NCBI GenBank assembly: GCA_937871685.1
Contig: CALMOL010000403.1
Location: forward strand, 1-7,655
DNA length: 7,655 bases
Source: an uncultured Verrucomicrobiota bacterium
GTDB lineage: Bacteria; Verrucomicrobiota; Verrucomicrobiia; Chthoniobacterales; SZAS-18
Direction of reading: 5' to 3'
Below the pieces are notes generated by a model. That model was not told the DNA's origin and did no database searches. It saw only the letters and a program-made list of their open reading frames with translations. The first letter of the stretch is position 1. Each line of letters starts with the position of its first letter. The translations under genes were made by a program, and so were the position numbers. This document shows, one piece after another, positions 1 through 6,368 of this stretch.

Positions 1-1557
1 GTGCTCGACCCACTCGTCGCCGCCATCCGCGCGCTGGCTGGCGAGCGCATCGGCGACCGCGCGCTCTGGGTCGCCGCCAAGGCGGTGTATTCCTCGCGCA
101 TCGCCGAGTGCCAGGAATGGGAGATCGGCGAGAGCTTCTTCAACTCGCTGACCCGCCGCGTCTTTGCCACCGTGGGCGTGGACCCGCGGGTGGAGTTCGT
201 GGACACCGATTTCGACGCGCCGCCCACCGCGCCGCGCGAGCCGGCCCACCGGCGCTTCGCCGACGCGCCGCCCGAGGTGCTTGTCGGCCGCGCGCTGTGC
301 GCGGCCTCGGGCTGGGAGTCGCCGGCTTTCGCCGCGCTTGCCGGGGACGCCGCCGCCGTCTCCGCGCGCCTTGGGCAACAGCTCGGCTTCCCTCCCCTGG
401 CGCTGGAGATCGCGCCGGACTTGTTCTTCCGCGGCCACGGCGCGTTCCTCGTCGGCCGCGCGCTCGGCGCGGAGGGAAACGCTCTTCCCTTCGCCCTCGC
501 GTTGCGGCACGACGACGCGCGCGGCGTCCGCGTGGACGCGGTGATCGCCGGCGAGAACCCGCTCGCCATCCTCTTCTCCTTCACGCGCTCGCACTTCCAC
601 GCCGACGTGAAGCGGCCCTATGAATTGGTGCGCTTCCTCAGCGAATTGATGCCGCGTAAGCGCCTGTCCGACCTCTACACCTCCATCGGCTTCTCCAAGC
701 ACGGCAAGACCGAGCTTTACCGCGATCTCGTCCGGCACCTTCGCGTATCGGAAGACTGCTTCGTCCCCGCGGAGGGCACGCGCGGCATGGTGATGCTCGT
801 CTTCACGCTGCCGTCCTACGACGTGGTCTTTAAGCTCATCCGCGACCAGTTCGACTACCCCAAGGACGCCACCCGCCGCGACGTGATGGCCAAGTATCGC
901 CTCGTCTTCGAGCACGACCGCGCCGGCCGCCTGATGGACGCGCACGAGTTCGAGCAGGTGCGCCTGCCGGCCGCGCGCTTCGACCCCGCCCTGCTCGCCG
1001 ATCTCCTTGCCTCCACCACCGAGAGCGTGGCGCGCGAGGGCGACGACGTAGTGCTGCGCCATGTGTATCTCGAGCGCCGCGTGCGCCCGCTGAACCTCCA
1101 CGTCGGCGAGGCCCCGCCCGCCGAGGCGCACGCCGCCGCCGCCGACTACGGCCGCTGCATCAAGGACTTGGCGAAAATGAACATCTTCACCGGTGACCTT
1201 CTGCCGAAGAATTTCGGCGTGACGCGACACGGCCGCGTGGTGTTCTACGACTACGACGAGCTGTGCTGGCTGGGCGAGTGTCGCTTCCGCGAAATCCCGA
1301 AACCGCAGACCCCAGAGCAAGAAATGGCCGCTGAGCCGTGGTATTCGGTGCGCGAGGGCGACGTGTTCCCGGAGGAGTTCCCCGCGTTCCTCGGGCTGTC
1401 CGACGAGTTGCTCGGCGAGTTGACCGCGCGCCACGGCGACATGTTCGAGGCCGCCGCATGGCGTCGCGTGCAAGATGCGCTGCGGGCGGGCGAGGAGTTC
1501 GAGGTGTTGCCCTACGGCGAGGCGGAGCGACTGCGCGCGAACGCCACTTCGGTCTGA
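1..1557 (+). CDS. aceK: Isocitrate dehydrogenase kinase/phosphatase AceK (5'-partial)
   Basis: This bifunctional cytoplasmic enzyme phosphorylates isocitrate dehydrogenase to inactivate it and also removes the phosphate, so controlling entry to the glyoxylate shunt. The visible 518 residues align along their length with E. coli AceK as I recall it (578 residues), with a constant offset of 58. The frame is open at base 1, so the initial GTG is most likely an internal valine and about 58 residues lie outside the window. Diagnostic stretches are EIGESFFNS (41-49), RGMVMLVFTLP (261-271), VFKLI with the ATP-binding lysine K278 (E. coli K336), and D313 (D371, tied to phosphatase control). Further ones are GDLLPKNFGVTRHGRVVFYDYDE (398-420, in pieces) with D399 (D457), D417 (D475) and D419 (D477), then EPWYSV and GDVFPEEF. 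All key residues are kept, so it should be active. The usual partners aceA and aceB are not in view. The gene ends 10 bases before a repeat element; no U-tract terminator is visible. Confidence 0.95.
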   Translation: MLDPLVAAIRALAGERIGDRALWVAAKAVYSSRIAECQEWEIGESFFNSLTRRVFATVGVDPRVEFVDTDFDAPPTAPREPAHRRFADAPPEVLVGRALCAASGWESPAFAALAGDAAAVSARLGQQLGFPPLALEIAPDLFFRGHGAFLVGRALGAEGNALPFALALRHDDARGVRVDAVIAGENPLAILFSFTRSHFHADVKRPYELVRFLSELMPRKRLSDLYTSIGFSKHGKTELYRDLVRHLRVSEDCFVPAEGTRGMVMLVFTLPSYDVVFKLIRDQFDYPKDATRRDVMAKYRLVFEHDRAGRLMDAHEFEQVRLPAARFDPALLADLLASTTESVAREGDDVVLRHVYLERRVRPLNLHVGEAPPAEAHAAAADYGRCIKDLAKMNIFTGDLLPKNFGVTRHGRVVFYDYDELCWLGECRFREIPKPQTPEQEMAAEPWYSVREGDVFPEEFPAFLGLSDELLGELTARHGDMFEAAAWRRVQDALRAGEEFEVLPYGEAERLRANATSV

Positions 1558-1567
1558 CGATCTCGGT

Positions 1568-1756
1568 TCCTGCGTGCGGAAGCGCGCTGTGGAGTGCGGG
1601 AGCTTGCTCCCGCTGTCCTGCCGGCCGCGCCGCGGGCAGGTCTGGCGTTGATCCGAGCGAGGCGGCGATTCCGATTTCGTGCGCTCGCTTCTCAGCGGAG
1701 CGGCACGACAGCGGTGGCAAGCCACCGCACTCCAAAGCGCGCTCCCGCGCGCAGGA
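1568..1756. repeat. REPIN-like inverted repeat element of two 56-nt arms
   Basis: The left arm (1568-1623) matches the reverse complement of the right arm (1701-1756) at 48 of 56 positions without a gap. Each arm contains its own hairpin: 1596-1613 (8-bp stem, GCGGGAGC with GCTCCCGC) and 1711-1728 (8-bp stem, GCGGTGGC with GCCACCGC). Four of the eight arm differences fall in these stems and compensate each other, so both hairpins stay fully paired. The core (1624-1700) holds part of a CCTGCC/GGCAGG hairpin (1617-1640) and a CGAGCG/CGCTCG pair (1654-1659 and 1682-1687). The two-REPs-in-inverted-orientation layout is that of a REPIN, a non-autonomous element usually moved by a RAYT transposase. 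No RAYT gene is in the window. The hairpins lack a U-run, so intrinsic terminator function is not supported. The element takes up most of the 307-bp gap between aceK and the next gene. Confidence 0.85.
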
Positions 1757-1864
1757 TTCGTGGGCACATGGCCAGGTTTCCGTGTTTTCTGCGCATTCCA
1801 CGAGACCGCCCTTTTCCCCTCGCGCTCCGTCCGGCGGTTGTGCTTATGGGTGGCGGTTCTTTTC
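1757..1864 (+). other. Upstream region of the membrane protein gene, no clear signal
   Basis: These 108 bases separate the repeat element from the ATG at 1865. They must hold the promoter of that gene unless it is read from aceK. I see no convincing -35/-10 pair and no Shine-Dalgarno sequence. The last bases before the start are pyrimidine-rich (GGTTCTTTTC). An open frame continues upstream of 1865 into the repeat element, but that part encodes nothing protein-like. Confidence 0.3.
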
Positions 1865-2374
1865 ATGTCTCCATCCCTGCGTGCCATTCTCGCCGGCGGC
1901 TTGGTCGCCGGCGTGCTCGACTTGCTGTTCGCCTTCGCTTCGGCTGGCCTGCGTGGCGTTTCCCCGGACCAGGTGCTGCGATTCATCGCGGGTGGACTGC
2001 TCGGGCCCACCGCGCGCGCGGGCGGTGCCAACGTCGCCGCGCTGGGGCTCGGGCTGCACTTCGTCATCGCGCTGGGCGCGGCCGTCGCCTATGTCACGGC
2101 GAGTCGATGGATTCCGGTGCTCGTGCGACGGCCGATCCTCTGCGGGCTGCTCTTCGGCGCGGCCTTCTACGCGTTCATGAACTTCATGGTGCTGCCCCTC
2201 TCAACCCTCCCATCCCGCGCTTGGACCGCAACGGGTTGGACCATGGCGGACCTGGGCAGCCACTTGTTCCTCGTCGGCCTGCCCATCGCGCTGCTCACGC
2301 GCCGGCTTACTGCTGCGGGCGATCTCCCGGCGTCACCGGAGCCGCCGCCGCCGCCGGCGGCGGCAGTGCCATGA
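1865..2374 (+). CDS. Small polytopic inner-membrane protein of unknown function
   Basis: The product is a 169-residue protein with four hydrophobic stretches at about 6-28, 56-80, 88-112 and 127-145. Conserved-looking polar residues sit in or next to them: D19, H65, N106 and H133. From memory it resembles a widespread uncharacterised membrane protein type with AGxxAGxLDL, GLxLHF and MNFMVLPLS motifs, possibly related to the YagU/DUF1440 group; this assignment is uncertain and no function can be given. The ATG at 1865 was chosen because the first helix follows it directly, whereas the longer frame starts inside the repeat element with low-complexity sequence. The tail (150-169) is Pro/Ala-rich (SPEPPPPPAAAVP), probably cytoplasmic and disordered, and is encoded in the 68-bp overlap with the convergent peptidase gene. 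Confidence 0.78.
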   Translation: MSPSLRAILAGGLVAGVLDLLFAFASAGLRGVSPDQVLRFIAGGLLGPTARAGGANVAALGLGLHFVIALGAAVAYVTASRWIPVLVRRPILCGLLFGAAFYAFMNFMVLPLSTLPSRAWTATGWTMADLGSHLFLVGLPIALLTRRLTAAGDLPASPEPPPPPAAAVP

Positions 2375-3404
2375 TGAGTTCCACCAAGCGCCGGCCGTAG
2401 GGCGAGAGCCCCGGGCGGTTGTTCGTGGTGAAGACGAGCCGCCGCGTGAGCATCCAGTAGGGATCCTCCGCCTTCTTGATCCACGAGAGGATCGGCCCGC
2501 TGGCTGCGGTAACGGTCGCACCGGCGGCGGGGTCCACGCGCAGTGGCAGGCCCGAGCGCGCAAAGGAAATCTCCCACGCGCCCGGCCGCGCCGTGGTCGC
2601 GCCGGACGGTCCCATCCACGGATACATCTGCAGCAGCTCGGGCGCGCCGCCGCCGGGCGCGGCGGGGGCCACGACCTTGAAGAAGGTTTCCTCGCGCCCA
2701 AGAAACTCGGGCACGGTGAGCGCCGGGTTGCGCTGCTTCTCGAGGTAGAATCGCGCCACGTCGAAGCCGGCGAGATTGATGCCGTTGTAGATGCCGTGGC
2801 GATTCGACTCGGTCGGCTTGCCGGCGTCATACCATTCCTGGAAGCGACGCGTGAGCATCAGGTTGACTTCGAAGTGAACGTGCGAGCGAAGCTTGTTGAT
2901 GCCCGCGCCGGTGTGGCCCATCCGCCCGAGCGTCGCGCCGGCGGCGACTTCCTGCCCCTCCTGCACGCTGATCTCCGCGAGGTGCGCGGAGAGCGAGTAA
3001 TACGGGCAGCCGCCCCAACGATGCTCCACCACGACGTAACGGCCGTAGTTGGAATAGCCCGGCACGCTGCTCGCGTGGACGACGCGGCCGGCGGCGATCG
3101 CGCGCACGAGATCCAAGGGCTCGCCCTGCGCGTCGCGGCGGAGCGGCTTGATGTCGAGCCCCTCGTGAAATTGCACCAGGATGAGCTTCCCGGCCGGCGT
3201 TTCCTGCGGCGTGCGCGTGAAGCCGTATTGGCCGCCTTCCCACGGGTAGGTGCGCTCGCCGCGGAAGTCGCGCTCCACGAACTGGTAAAACTCCGCCCCC
3301 TCGCCGCGCAGCAGCGCATCGTTTTCCGTGGGCAGCAGGAGCGGCCCCTGGGCAAGGGCGACCGCCGGCAGGAGAGCGGCGAGGAAGCGCGGGAGCAGTG
3401 GCAT
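2307..3404 (-). CDS. Secreted M23 (LytM-type) metallopeptidase
   Basis: This is probably a zinc endopeptidase acting on peptidoglycan cross-links or peptide bridges in the periplasm. The 365-residue product starts with a signal peptide (MPLLPRFLAALLPAVALA, cleavage near 18-19). The M23 signature is complete: H80 and D84 in FHEGLDIKP, H141 in YYSLSAHL, and H175 and H177 in RSHVHFEV; the GxxxGRMGHTG stretch before HxH is also typical. After the catalytic domain (about 60-185) comes some 160 residues without a domain I recognise, ending in a Pro/Ala-rich tail (PPPAAAAAPVTP). The ATG at 3404 is preferred to an in-frame TTG at 3416 because it begins the signal peptide; neither has a clear ribosome binding site. 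It lies 42 bp downstream of the gene ending at 3447 on the same strand, so the two are probably co-transcribed. Its 3' end overlaps the convergent membrane-protein gene. Substrate specificity cannot be read from the sequence. Confidence 0.9.
   Translation of the reverse strand: MPLLPRFLAALLPAVALAQGPLLLPTENDALLRGEGAEFYQFVERDFRGERTYPWEGGQYGFTRTPQETPAGKLILVQFHEGLDIKPLRRDAQGEPLDLVRAIAAGRVVHASSVPGYSNYGRYVVVEHRWGGCPYYSLSAHLAEISVQEGQEVAAGATLGRMGHTGAGINKLRSHVHFEVNLMLTRRFQEWYDAGKPTESNRHGIYNGINLAGFDVARFYLEKQRNPALTVPEFLGREETFFKVVAPAAPGGGAPELLQMYPWMGPSGATTARPGAWEISFARSGLPLRVDPAAGATVTAASGPILSWIKKAEDPYWMLTRRLVFTTNNRPGLSPYGRRLVELIMALPPPAAAAAPVTPGDRPQQ
2347..2364. repeat. 18-bp perfect GC palindrome inside a convergent gene overlap
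   Basis: The sequence GCCGCCGCCGGCGGCGGC is a perfect palindrome centred between 2355 and 2356. It lies in the 68-bp tail-to-tail overlap of the membrane protein and peptidase genes. It is coding on both strands, giving Pro/Ala runs near each C-terminus. It has no following T-run on either strand. It may simply reflect GCC/GGC slippage repeats. Confidence 0.8.
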
Positions 3405-3446
3405 GGAAGCGCGCAACTCAGCGCGGCCGGCCCGGCGCGCAAGCGC

Positions 3447-3974
3447 TCAGCGCCGCGGCCACGACAAGTCGCGCCGCGCTCCACCCTCCGCCTCGGGGCC
3501 GCGCGGTCGCTCGCTCATGATCGGCAGGCGGTCGCCCAGGCCGCGGATATCCATCTCGGTCAGCCCCGTGGGCACGGCGATGATGCCATCCGTGATCTCG
3601 CGGTCGATGCGCAGCGGGGTGACCACGCGATTGTTCACCGTCACCACGAGCAGCCGGCCGCGGTTGGCCATCGAGACGGTGTGCAGCGCCAGCCGCGTGT
3701 TGTCCTGGAGCTGAAACGCCGCCGCGAAGGAGCCATCGGCCGCGCGGTAGGGATGCATGGACGTGAAGTCCGACTCCATCGCCACCGGCACCTTCGAGAC
3801 GTAGAAGATGCGCCCATTCCAAGTGAGCGGCATCGTGAAGGTGGATGAGTCGCGTTGGCTCGCCTCCACGAAGACCCGCACGATCACGGCCGGGGCCTTT
3901 TTCGCGCCCGCCTGCGCCGGAACCGGCAAGAACCGCGCGGCAAGAAAAAGGCAGGCGAAAACGGCGAGGCGCAT
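3447..3974 (-). CDS. Small secreted protein with a SecDF P1-head-like domain
   Basis: This 175-residue protein begins with a signal peptide (MRLAVFACLFLAARFLPVPAQA, cleavage near 22) and is probably periplasmic. Residues about 30-152 follow the pattern of the SecD/SecDF first periplasmic head domain: a beta strand IVRVFVEA, a region FAAAFQLQ...ALHTVS, then G106 with strand RLLVVTVNNRVVTPLRI, EITDG, and a closing MDIRGLGDRLP helix. In SecD the matching part reads roughly G..laivldG.v.saP.i...I..G, followed by an 'ea..La' helix. The match is by pattern and not a search, so the domain call is tentative. No SecD membrane helices are present, so it is not a translocase subunit; stand-alone copies have no known function. 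The last 20 residues are Arg/Glu/Gly-rich and probably disordered. The ATG at 3974 has no evident ribosome binding site. It is the first gene of a likely two-gene unit with the M23 peptidase. Confidence 0.82.
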   Translation of the reverse strand: MRLAVFACLFLAARFLPVPAQAGAKKAPAVIVRVFVEASQRDSSTFTMPLTWNGRIFYVSKVPVAMESDFTSMHPYRAADGSFAAAFQLQDNTRLALHTVSMANRGRLLVVTVNNRVVTPLRIDREITDGIIAVPTGLTEMDIRGLGDRLPIMSERPRGPEAEGGARRDLSWPRR

Positions 3975-4040
3975 GGCGAGCCGAGCTTGGCGGCGCGCCG
4001 GGGATTTGCAACGCGCCCGCCCTGCGCTTTCCTCGCGCTC
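3975..4040. promoter_or_regulatory. Divergent intergenic region, presumed bidirectional promoter
   Basis: These 66 bp separate the divergent starts at 3974 (minus) and 4041 (plus), so promoters for both directions should lie here or just inside the genes. A TTGCAA at 4006-4011 could serve as a -35-like element toward the plus side, but no good -10 box follows. A pyrimidine patch GCGCTTTCC lies at 4024-4032. Assignment rests on gene layout alone. Confidence 0.35.
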
Positions 4041-4547
4041 ATGCTTTTCCCTGGCTTCGCCGCGCTCCTTCGCGCTCTCCTGCTTTTCGCCGTCGCGCTG
4101 GCCCCCCTCACCGCCTGCCGCAAGTCCGACAACCCACTGGACCCACCGAAGCCGCGCCCCGGCTTCTTCGGCCGCTCGTCCGCCAAGGGCGTCCGCCTCG
4201 AGGTCGCGCTCGAATCGGACGTCGTGCGTGCCTCAACGCGCTCATTGGGAGTGACGGTGGCCCTCGTGAATGACTCCTCGCGCCAAATCTCGCTCTCGTC
4301 CGATGGCGGCCGGCGCATCGAGGTCGTCCTGCGCGACGCCGCCGACGGTCGCGTGCTAGGCCGGGCGGCCGACGCGCGCGCGCTCAATCCGAAGGAAACT
4401 TCCGCCATCGTGAACCCCGACGAGCGCCTCTCCTTTTCCGAGAAACTCGCCGTCAGCGGCCTCACCGCCGGCCGCGCCTGCGTGGTGGAGGCCACGGTCG
4501 TCGGGCGCGACACGCTGCGCGCCACGCGCGAGATCACACCTCGCTGA
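4041..4547 (+). CDS. Small lipoprotein, possible BsuPI-like beta-sandwich
   Basis: The 168-residue product has a lipoprotein signal: hydrophobic stretch 5-22 and lipobox L23-T-A-C26, so C26 should be lipidated and the protein anchored in the membrane. The next residue is Arg, so it is not the Asp that favours inner-membrane retention in E. coli. A Pro/Gly-rich linker (30-45) leads to a domain of alternating strands (50-168), including VTVALVNDSSRQISL and RRIEVVLRDAADGRVLG followed by NPDERLSFSEKL. This order resembles BsuPI-type immunoglobulin-like domains, but the match is weak and no function is claimed. The ATG at 4041 was chosen because it starts the signal peptide; the frame upstream is Arg-rich and not protein-like. 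Only 14 bp separate its stop from the next gene, so the two are probably co-transcribed. Confidence 0.8.
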   Translation: MLFPGFAALLRALLLFAVALAPLTACRKSDNPLDPPKPRPGFFGRSSAKGVRLEVALESDVVRASTRSLGVTVALVNDSSRQISLSSDGGRRIEVVLRDAADGRVLGRAADARALNPKETSAIVNPDERLSFSEKLAVSGLTAGRACVVEATVVGRDTLRATREITPR

Positions 4548-4561
4548 GGCCGCGCTTTCCG

Positions 4562-5338
4562 ATGCTTCCTTTCTCCGACTACCATTCGCATCCACAGGGC
4601 CACCGGCACCAGCCGTGGACGCCGGAATTGCTCCAGCCGTGGGCCGATTCCGCCCGGCGTCATGGCCTGCGCGAGATCGCCTTCACCGACCACGACCGCT
4701 ACCACGCCGGCGTGGACCTCGACGCGCTCGACCGCACCCGCGAGGCCAACCCCGACCTCGCCCTGCGCGCCGGCATCGAGTGGGATAATGATCCCGTCAC
4801 CGGCGCCGCCGGTCGCGCGTGGGTGGAGCGCCACTGGGACCGGCTCGATTTCGTGCTCGGCTCCGTGCATTACCTTGGCGCATCGCGGATGTTCGACTCC
4901 ATCGGCGAGGAGGCCCAGCTCACCGACCGGCCGGTGGATGAATCTTACCGCGACTATTTCGCGCGCGTGCAGGCGATGGCCGAGAGCGGCTTGGTGGATT
5001 GCCTCGCGCACCTCGACCTCATCAAGATCCACGGCCACCGCCCCGCGACCGACGTGCTCGCACTGGTTGAGCCGCTGCTCCAGATCGTGCGTGCCCGCGG
5101 CCTCGCGCTGGAAATCTCCACCGCCGGCTGGCGCAAGCCGGTCGGCGAAGTGTATCCCGAGAAAAAGCTCATCCTCCGCGCGAAGGCGCTCGGCATCCCC
5201 TTCACCACCGCGTCCGACGCCCACTCGCACGCACAGGTCGGCGAGAACTTCGAGCGCCTCGGCGCGCTCCTGGATGAATGCGGCATCACCGAGGTCGCCG
5301 TGTATGACCGGCACCGGAGGGAGATGAAAAAGGTTTAA
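4562..5338 (+). CDS. PHP-domain phosphoesterase, likely histidinol-phosphatase
   Basis: The 258-residue protein is a full-length PHP-type phosphatase of the HisJ/HisK kind, which hydrolyses L-histidinol phosphate to histidinol in histidine synthesis (EC 3.1.3.15). The metal-binding motifs appear in order: DYHSHPQGH (H8, H10, H14), FTDHD (D43, H44), GIEWD (E73), GSVHYL (H103), HLDLIK (H150), EISTAGWRKPVGEVYP (E184) and SDAHS (D219, H221). The GSVHY and EIxTxGxRKPVGExYP stretches are those I associate with the histidinol-phosphatase branch; an unrelated phosphoester substrate cannot be excluded. The protein is cytoplasmic, with no signal peptide. No other his gene is in the window. It follows the lipoprotein gene by 14 bp. 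Its TAA stop is part of the first heptad of the downstream repeat array. Confidence 0.92.
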   Translation: MLPFSDYHSHPQGHRHQPWTPELLQPWADSARRHGLREIAFTDHDRYHAGVDLDALDRTREANPDLALRAGIEWDNDPVTGAAGRAWVERHWDRLDFVLGSVHYLGASRMFDSIGEEAQLTDRPVDESYRDYFARVQAMAESGLVDCLAHLDLIKIHGHRPATDVLALVEPLLQIVRARGLALEISTAGWRKPVGEVYPEKKLILRAKALGIPFTTASDAHSHAQVGENFERLGALLDECGITEVAVYDRHRREMKKV

Positions 5339-5476
5339 GCCTCAAGCGTCAAGCCTCAAGGAAAGGCGGGAAAGAAGAAGGTCCGAAAAGTTCAACGCGC
5401 GTCTCGACTCCGCCTTTCCGTCCTTCTTCCTTCGGGCCTTCCTTGAAGCTTGAAACTTGGATCTTTTCCCTTCTTC
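5334..5476. repeat. Heptad-phased inverted repeat array filling the PHP-CDF intergenic gap
   Basis: The left arm (5334-5361) is four 7-bp units of form NTYAAGS; the first contains the stop codon of the PHP gene. The right arm (5442-5476) is five consecutive 7-bp units each starting CTT (the first two CTTGAAG and CTTGAAA), ending 4 bases before the ATG at 5481. The arms are complementary: 5349-5367 and 5436-5453 match with one mismatch and one missing base. The core adds a perfect 10-bp inverted pair, GGAAAGGCGG (5360-5369) with CCGCCTTTCC (5410-5419), and an 8-bp pair, 5374-5381 with 5422-5429. The plus strand is thus purine-rich in the left half and pyrimidine-rich in the right. The element is clearly poorer in GC than the genes around it. 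Confidence 0.8.
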
Positions 5477-5480
5477 CACC

Positions 5481-6368
5481 ATGTCCCCCGACCTCGCCCC
5501 TGCCCTGCGCGCCTCGCTGCTTGGCATCGCGGTGAACTCGGCGCTCGCCGCGGTGAAGATTGCCACCGGCGTGGCCGGCTCCTCCTATGCGCTCATCGCG
5601 GACGGCATCGAGTCGAGCGCCGACATCCTTTCCTCCGCCATCGTGTGGAGCGGCTTGCGCGTCGCGGCCGAGCCGCCCGACGAGAACCATCCCTTCGGCC
5701 ACGGCCGCGCCGAGACGCTGGCCAGCTTTCTCGTGGCGCTCGCGCTCATTGGCGCGGCCTCGGTCATCGCCGTGCAAAGCATCCACGAGATCATCACGCC
5801 GCACTCGACGCCGAAGTGGTTCACGCTGCCCGTGCTCGCCGCCGTCATCGGCGTGAAGGCTTGGCTCGGCCGCCGCGTGGCTCGCATCGCGCGCGAGACC
5901 GGCAGCGCCGCGCTCGCCGGCGACGCCGGCCACCACTGGGCGGACCTGCTCACGAGCACGGCGGCTTTCGTCGGCATCTCCATCGCGCTGATCGGCGGCC
6001 CCGGCTACGAGTCGGCCGATGACTGGGCGGCGCTCTTCGCCTGCGCGGTGGTCGGCATGGGCGGCTTGCGCCTGCTGCGCCCGCGCCTGCACGACTTGAT
6101 GGACGGTGCCGCGCCCGGGGAAGTGGAGCAGCGCGTGCGCGCCGTGGCCGGCGCGGTGCCCGGCGTGGCCGGCGTGGAAAAGTGCCGCATCCGCCGCTCC
6201 GGCCTCGGCTGGTGGATGGACATCCACGTCGAGGTGGACGGCCAGCTCACCGTTTCCGAGGGCCACGCCATTGCCCACGCCGTGCGCGACGCCCTGACGG
6301 GTTCCGATCTAAGAATCATGGACGTGGTCGTTCACGTGGAACCAGCCAGGGGTGAAGGTCGAAGCTAA
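5481..6368 (+). CDS. Cation diffusion facilitator (CDF) metal exporter
   Basis: This 295-residue inner-membrane protein exports divalent metal ions (Zn, Fe, Mn, Co or similar) in exchange for protons and normally works as a dimer. It has six hydrophobic segments (about 10-32, 35-58, 79-101, 113-128, 152-174, 180-198) and a C-terminal cytoplasmic domain (205-290). Family signatures are ADGIESSADIL in helix 2, HPFGHGRAE (70-78) after helix 2, GDAGHHWADLLTS in helix 5, and HVEVDGQLTVSEGHAIAH in the C-terminal domain. By alignment to E. coli YiiP the transport site would be E44 and D48 in helix 2 with H151 and D155 in helix 5. The metal cannot be fixed from this. The ATG at 5481 is preferred to a TTG at 5457 because the latter lies in the heptad array. 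The stop codon and last residues (ARGEGRS) overlap the next heptad array. Confidence 0.95.
   Translation: MSPDLAPALRASLLGIAVNSALAAVKIATGVAGSSYALIADGIESSADILSSAIVWSGLRVAAEPPDENHPFGHGRAETLASFLVALALIGAASVIAVQSIHEIITPHSTPKWFTLPVLAAVIGVKAWLGRRVARIARETGSAALAGDAGHHWADLLTSTAAFVGISIALIGGPGYESADDWAALFACAVVGMGGLRLLRPRLHDLMDGAAPGEVEQRVRAVAGAVPGVAGVEKCRIRRSGLGWWMDIHVEVDGQLTVSEGHAIAHAVRDALTGSDLRIMDVVVHVEPARGEGRS

Noticed and set aside
1..3. GTG at the first base as the true start of aceK
   Set aside because: Alignment of catalytic residues gives a constant offset of 58 from the E. coli protein, so the N-terminal helices are outside the window.
1596..1613. Hairpin after aceK as an intrinsic terminator
   Set aside because: There is no U-run after the stem, and a matching hairpin occurs in the other arm of the repeat, so the repeat explains it better.
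1187..1801. Minus-strand open frame of 204 codons with an ECGGLPPLS-type peptide
   Set aside because: It is antisense to aceK and its peptide comes from reading through the REPIN-like hairpin; it is a common spurious product of this repeat, not a protein family.
1679..1864. Upstream start extending the membrane protein by 62 residues
   Set aside because: The extension is read through the repeat element, is low in protein-like features and lies before the first natural membrane helix.
2796..3848. Plus-strand open frame of 350 codons
   Set aside because: It is antisense to the M23 peptidase and its partner, which have signal peptides and catalytic motifs; the antisense peptide has His/Arg/Ala-rich shadow composition.
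3884..5314. Minus-strand open frame of 476 codons
   Set aside because: It lies opposite the lipoprotein and PHP genes, both with clear family or signal features. Long antisense frames are expected at this GC content, and the peptide has no recognisable domain.
5457..5480. TTG start extending the CDF protein by eight residues
   Set aside because: The extension is encoded by the heptad array; the ATG at 5481 gives the usual CDF N-terminus.
5349..6278. Minus-strand open frame of 309 codons
   Set aside because: It is antisense to the CDF exporter and begins and ends without any family signal; it is a shadow.
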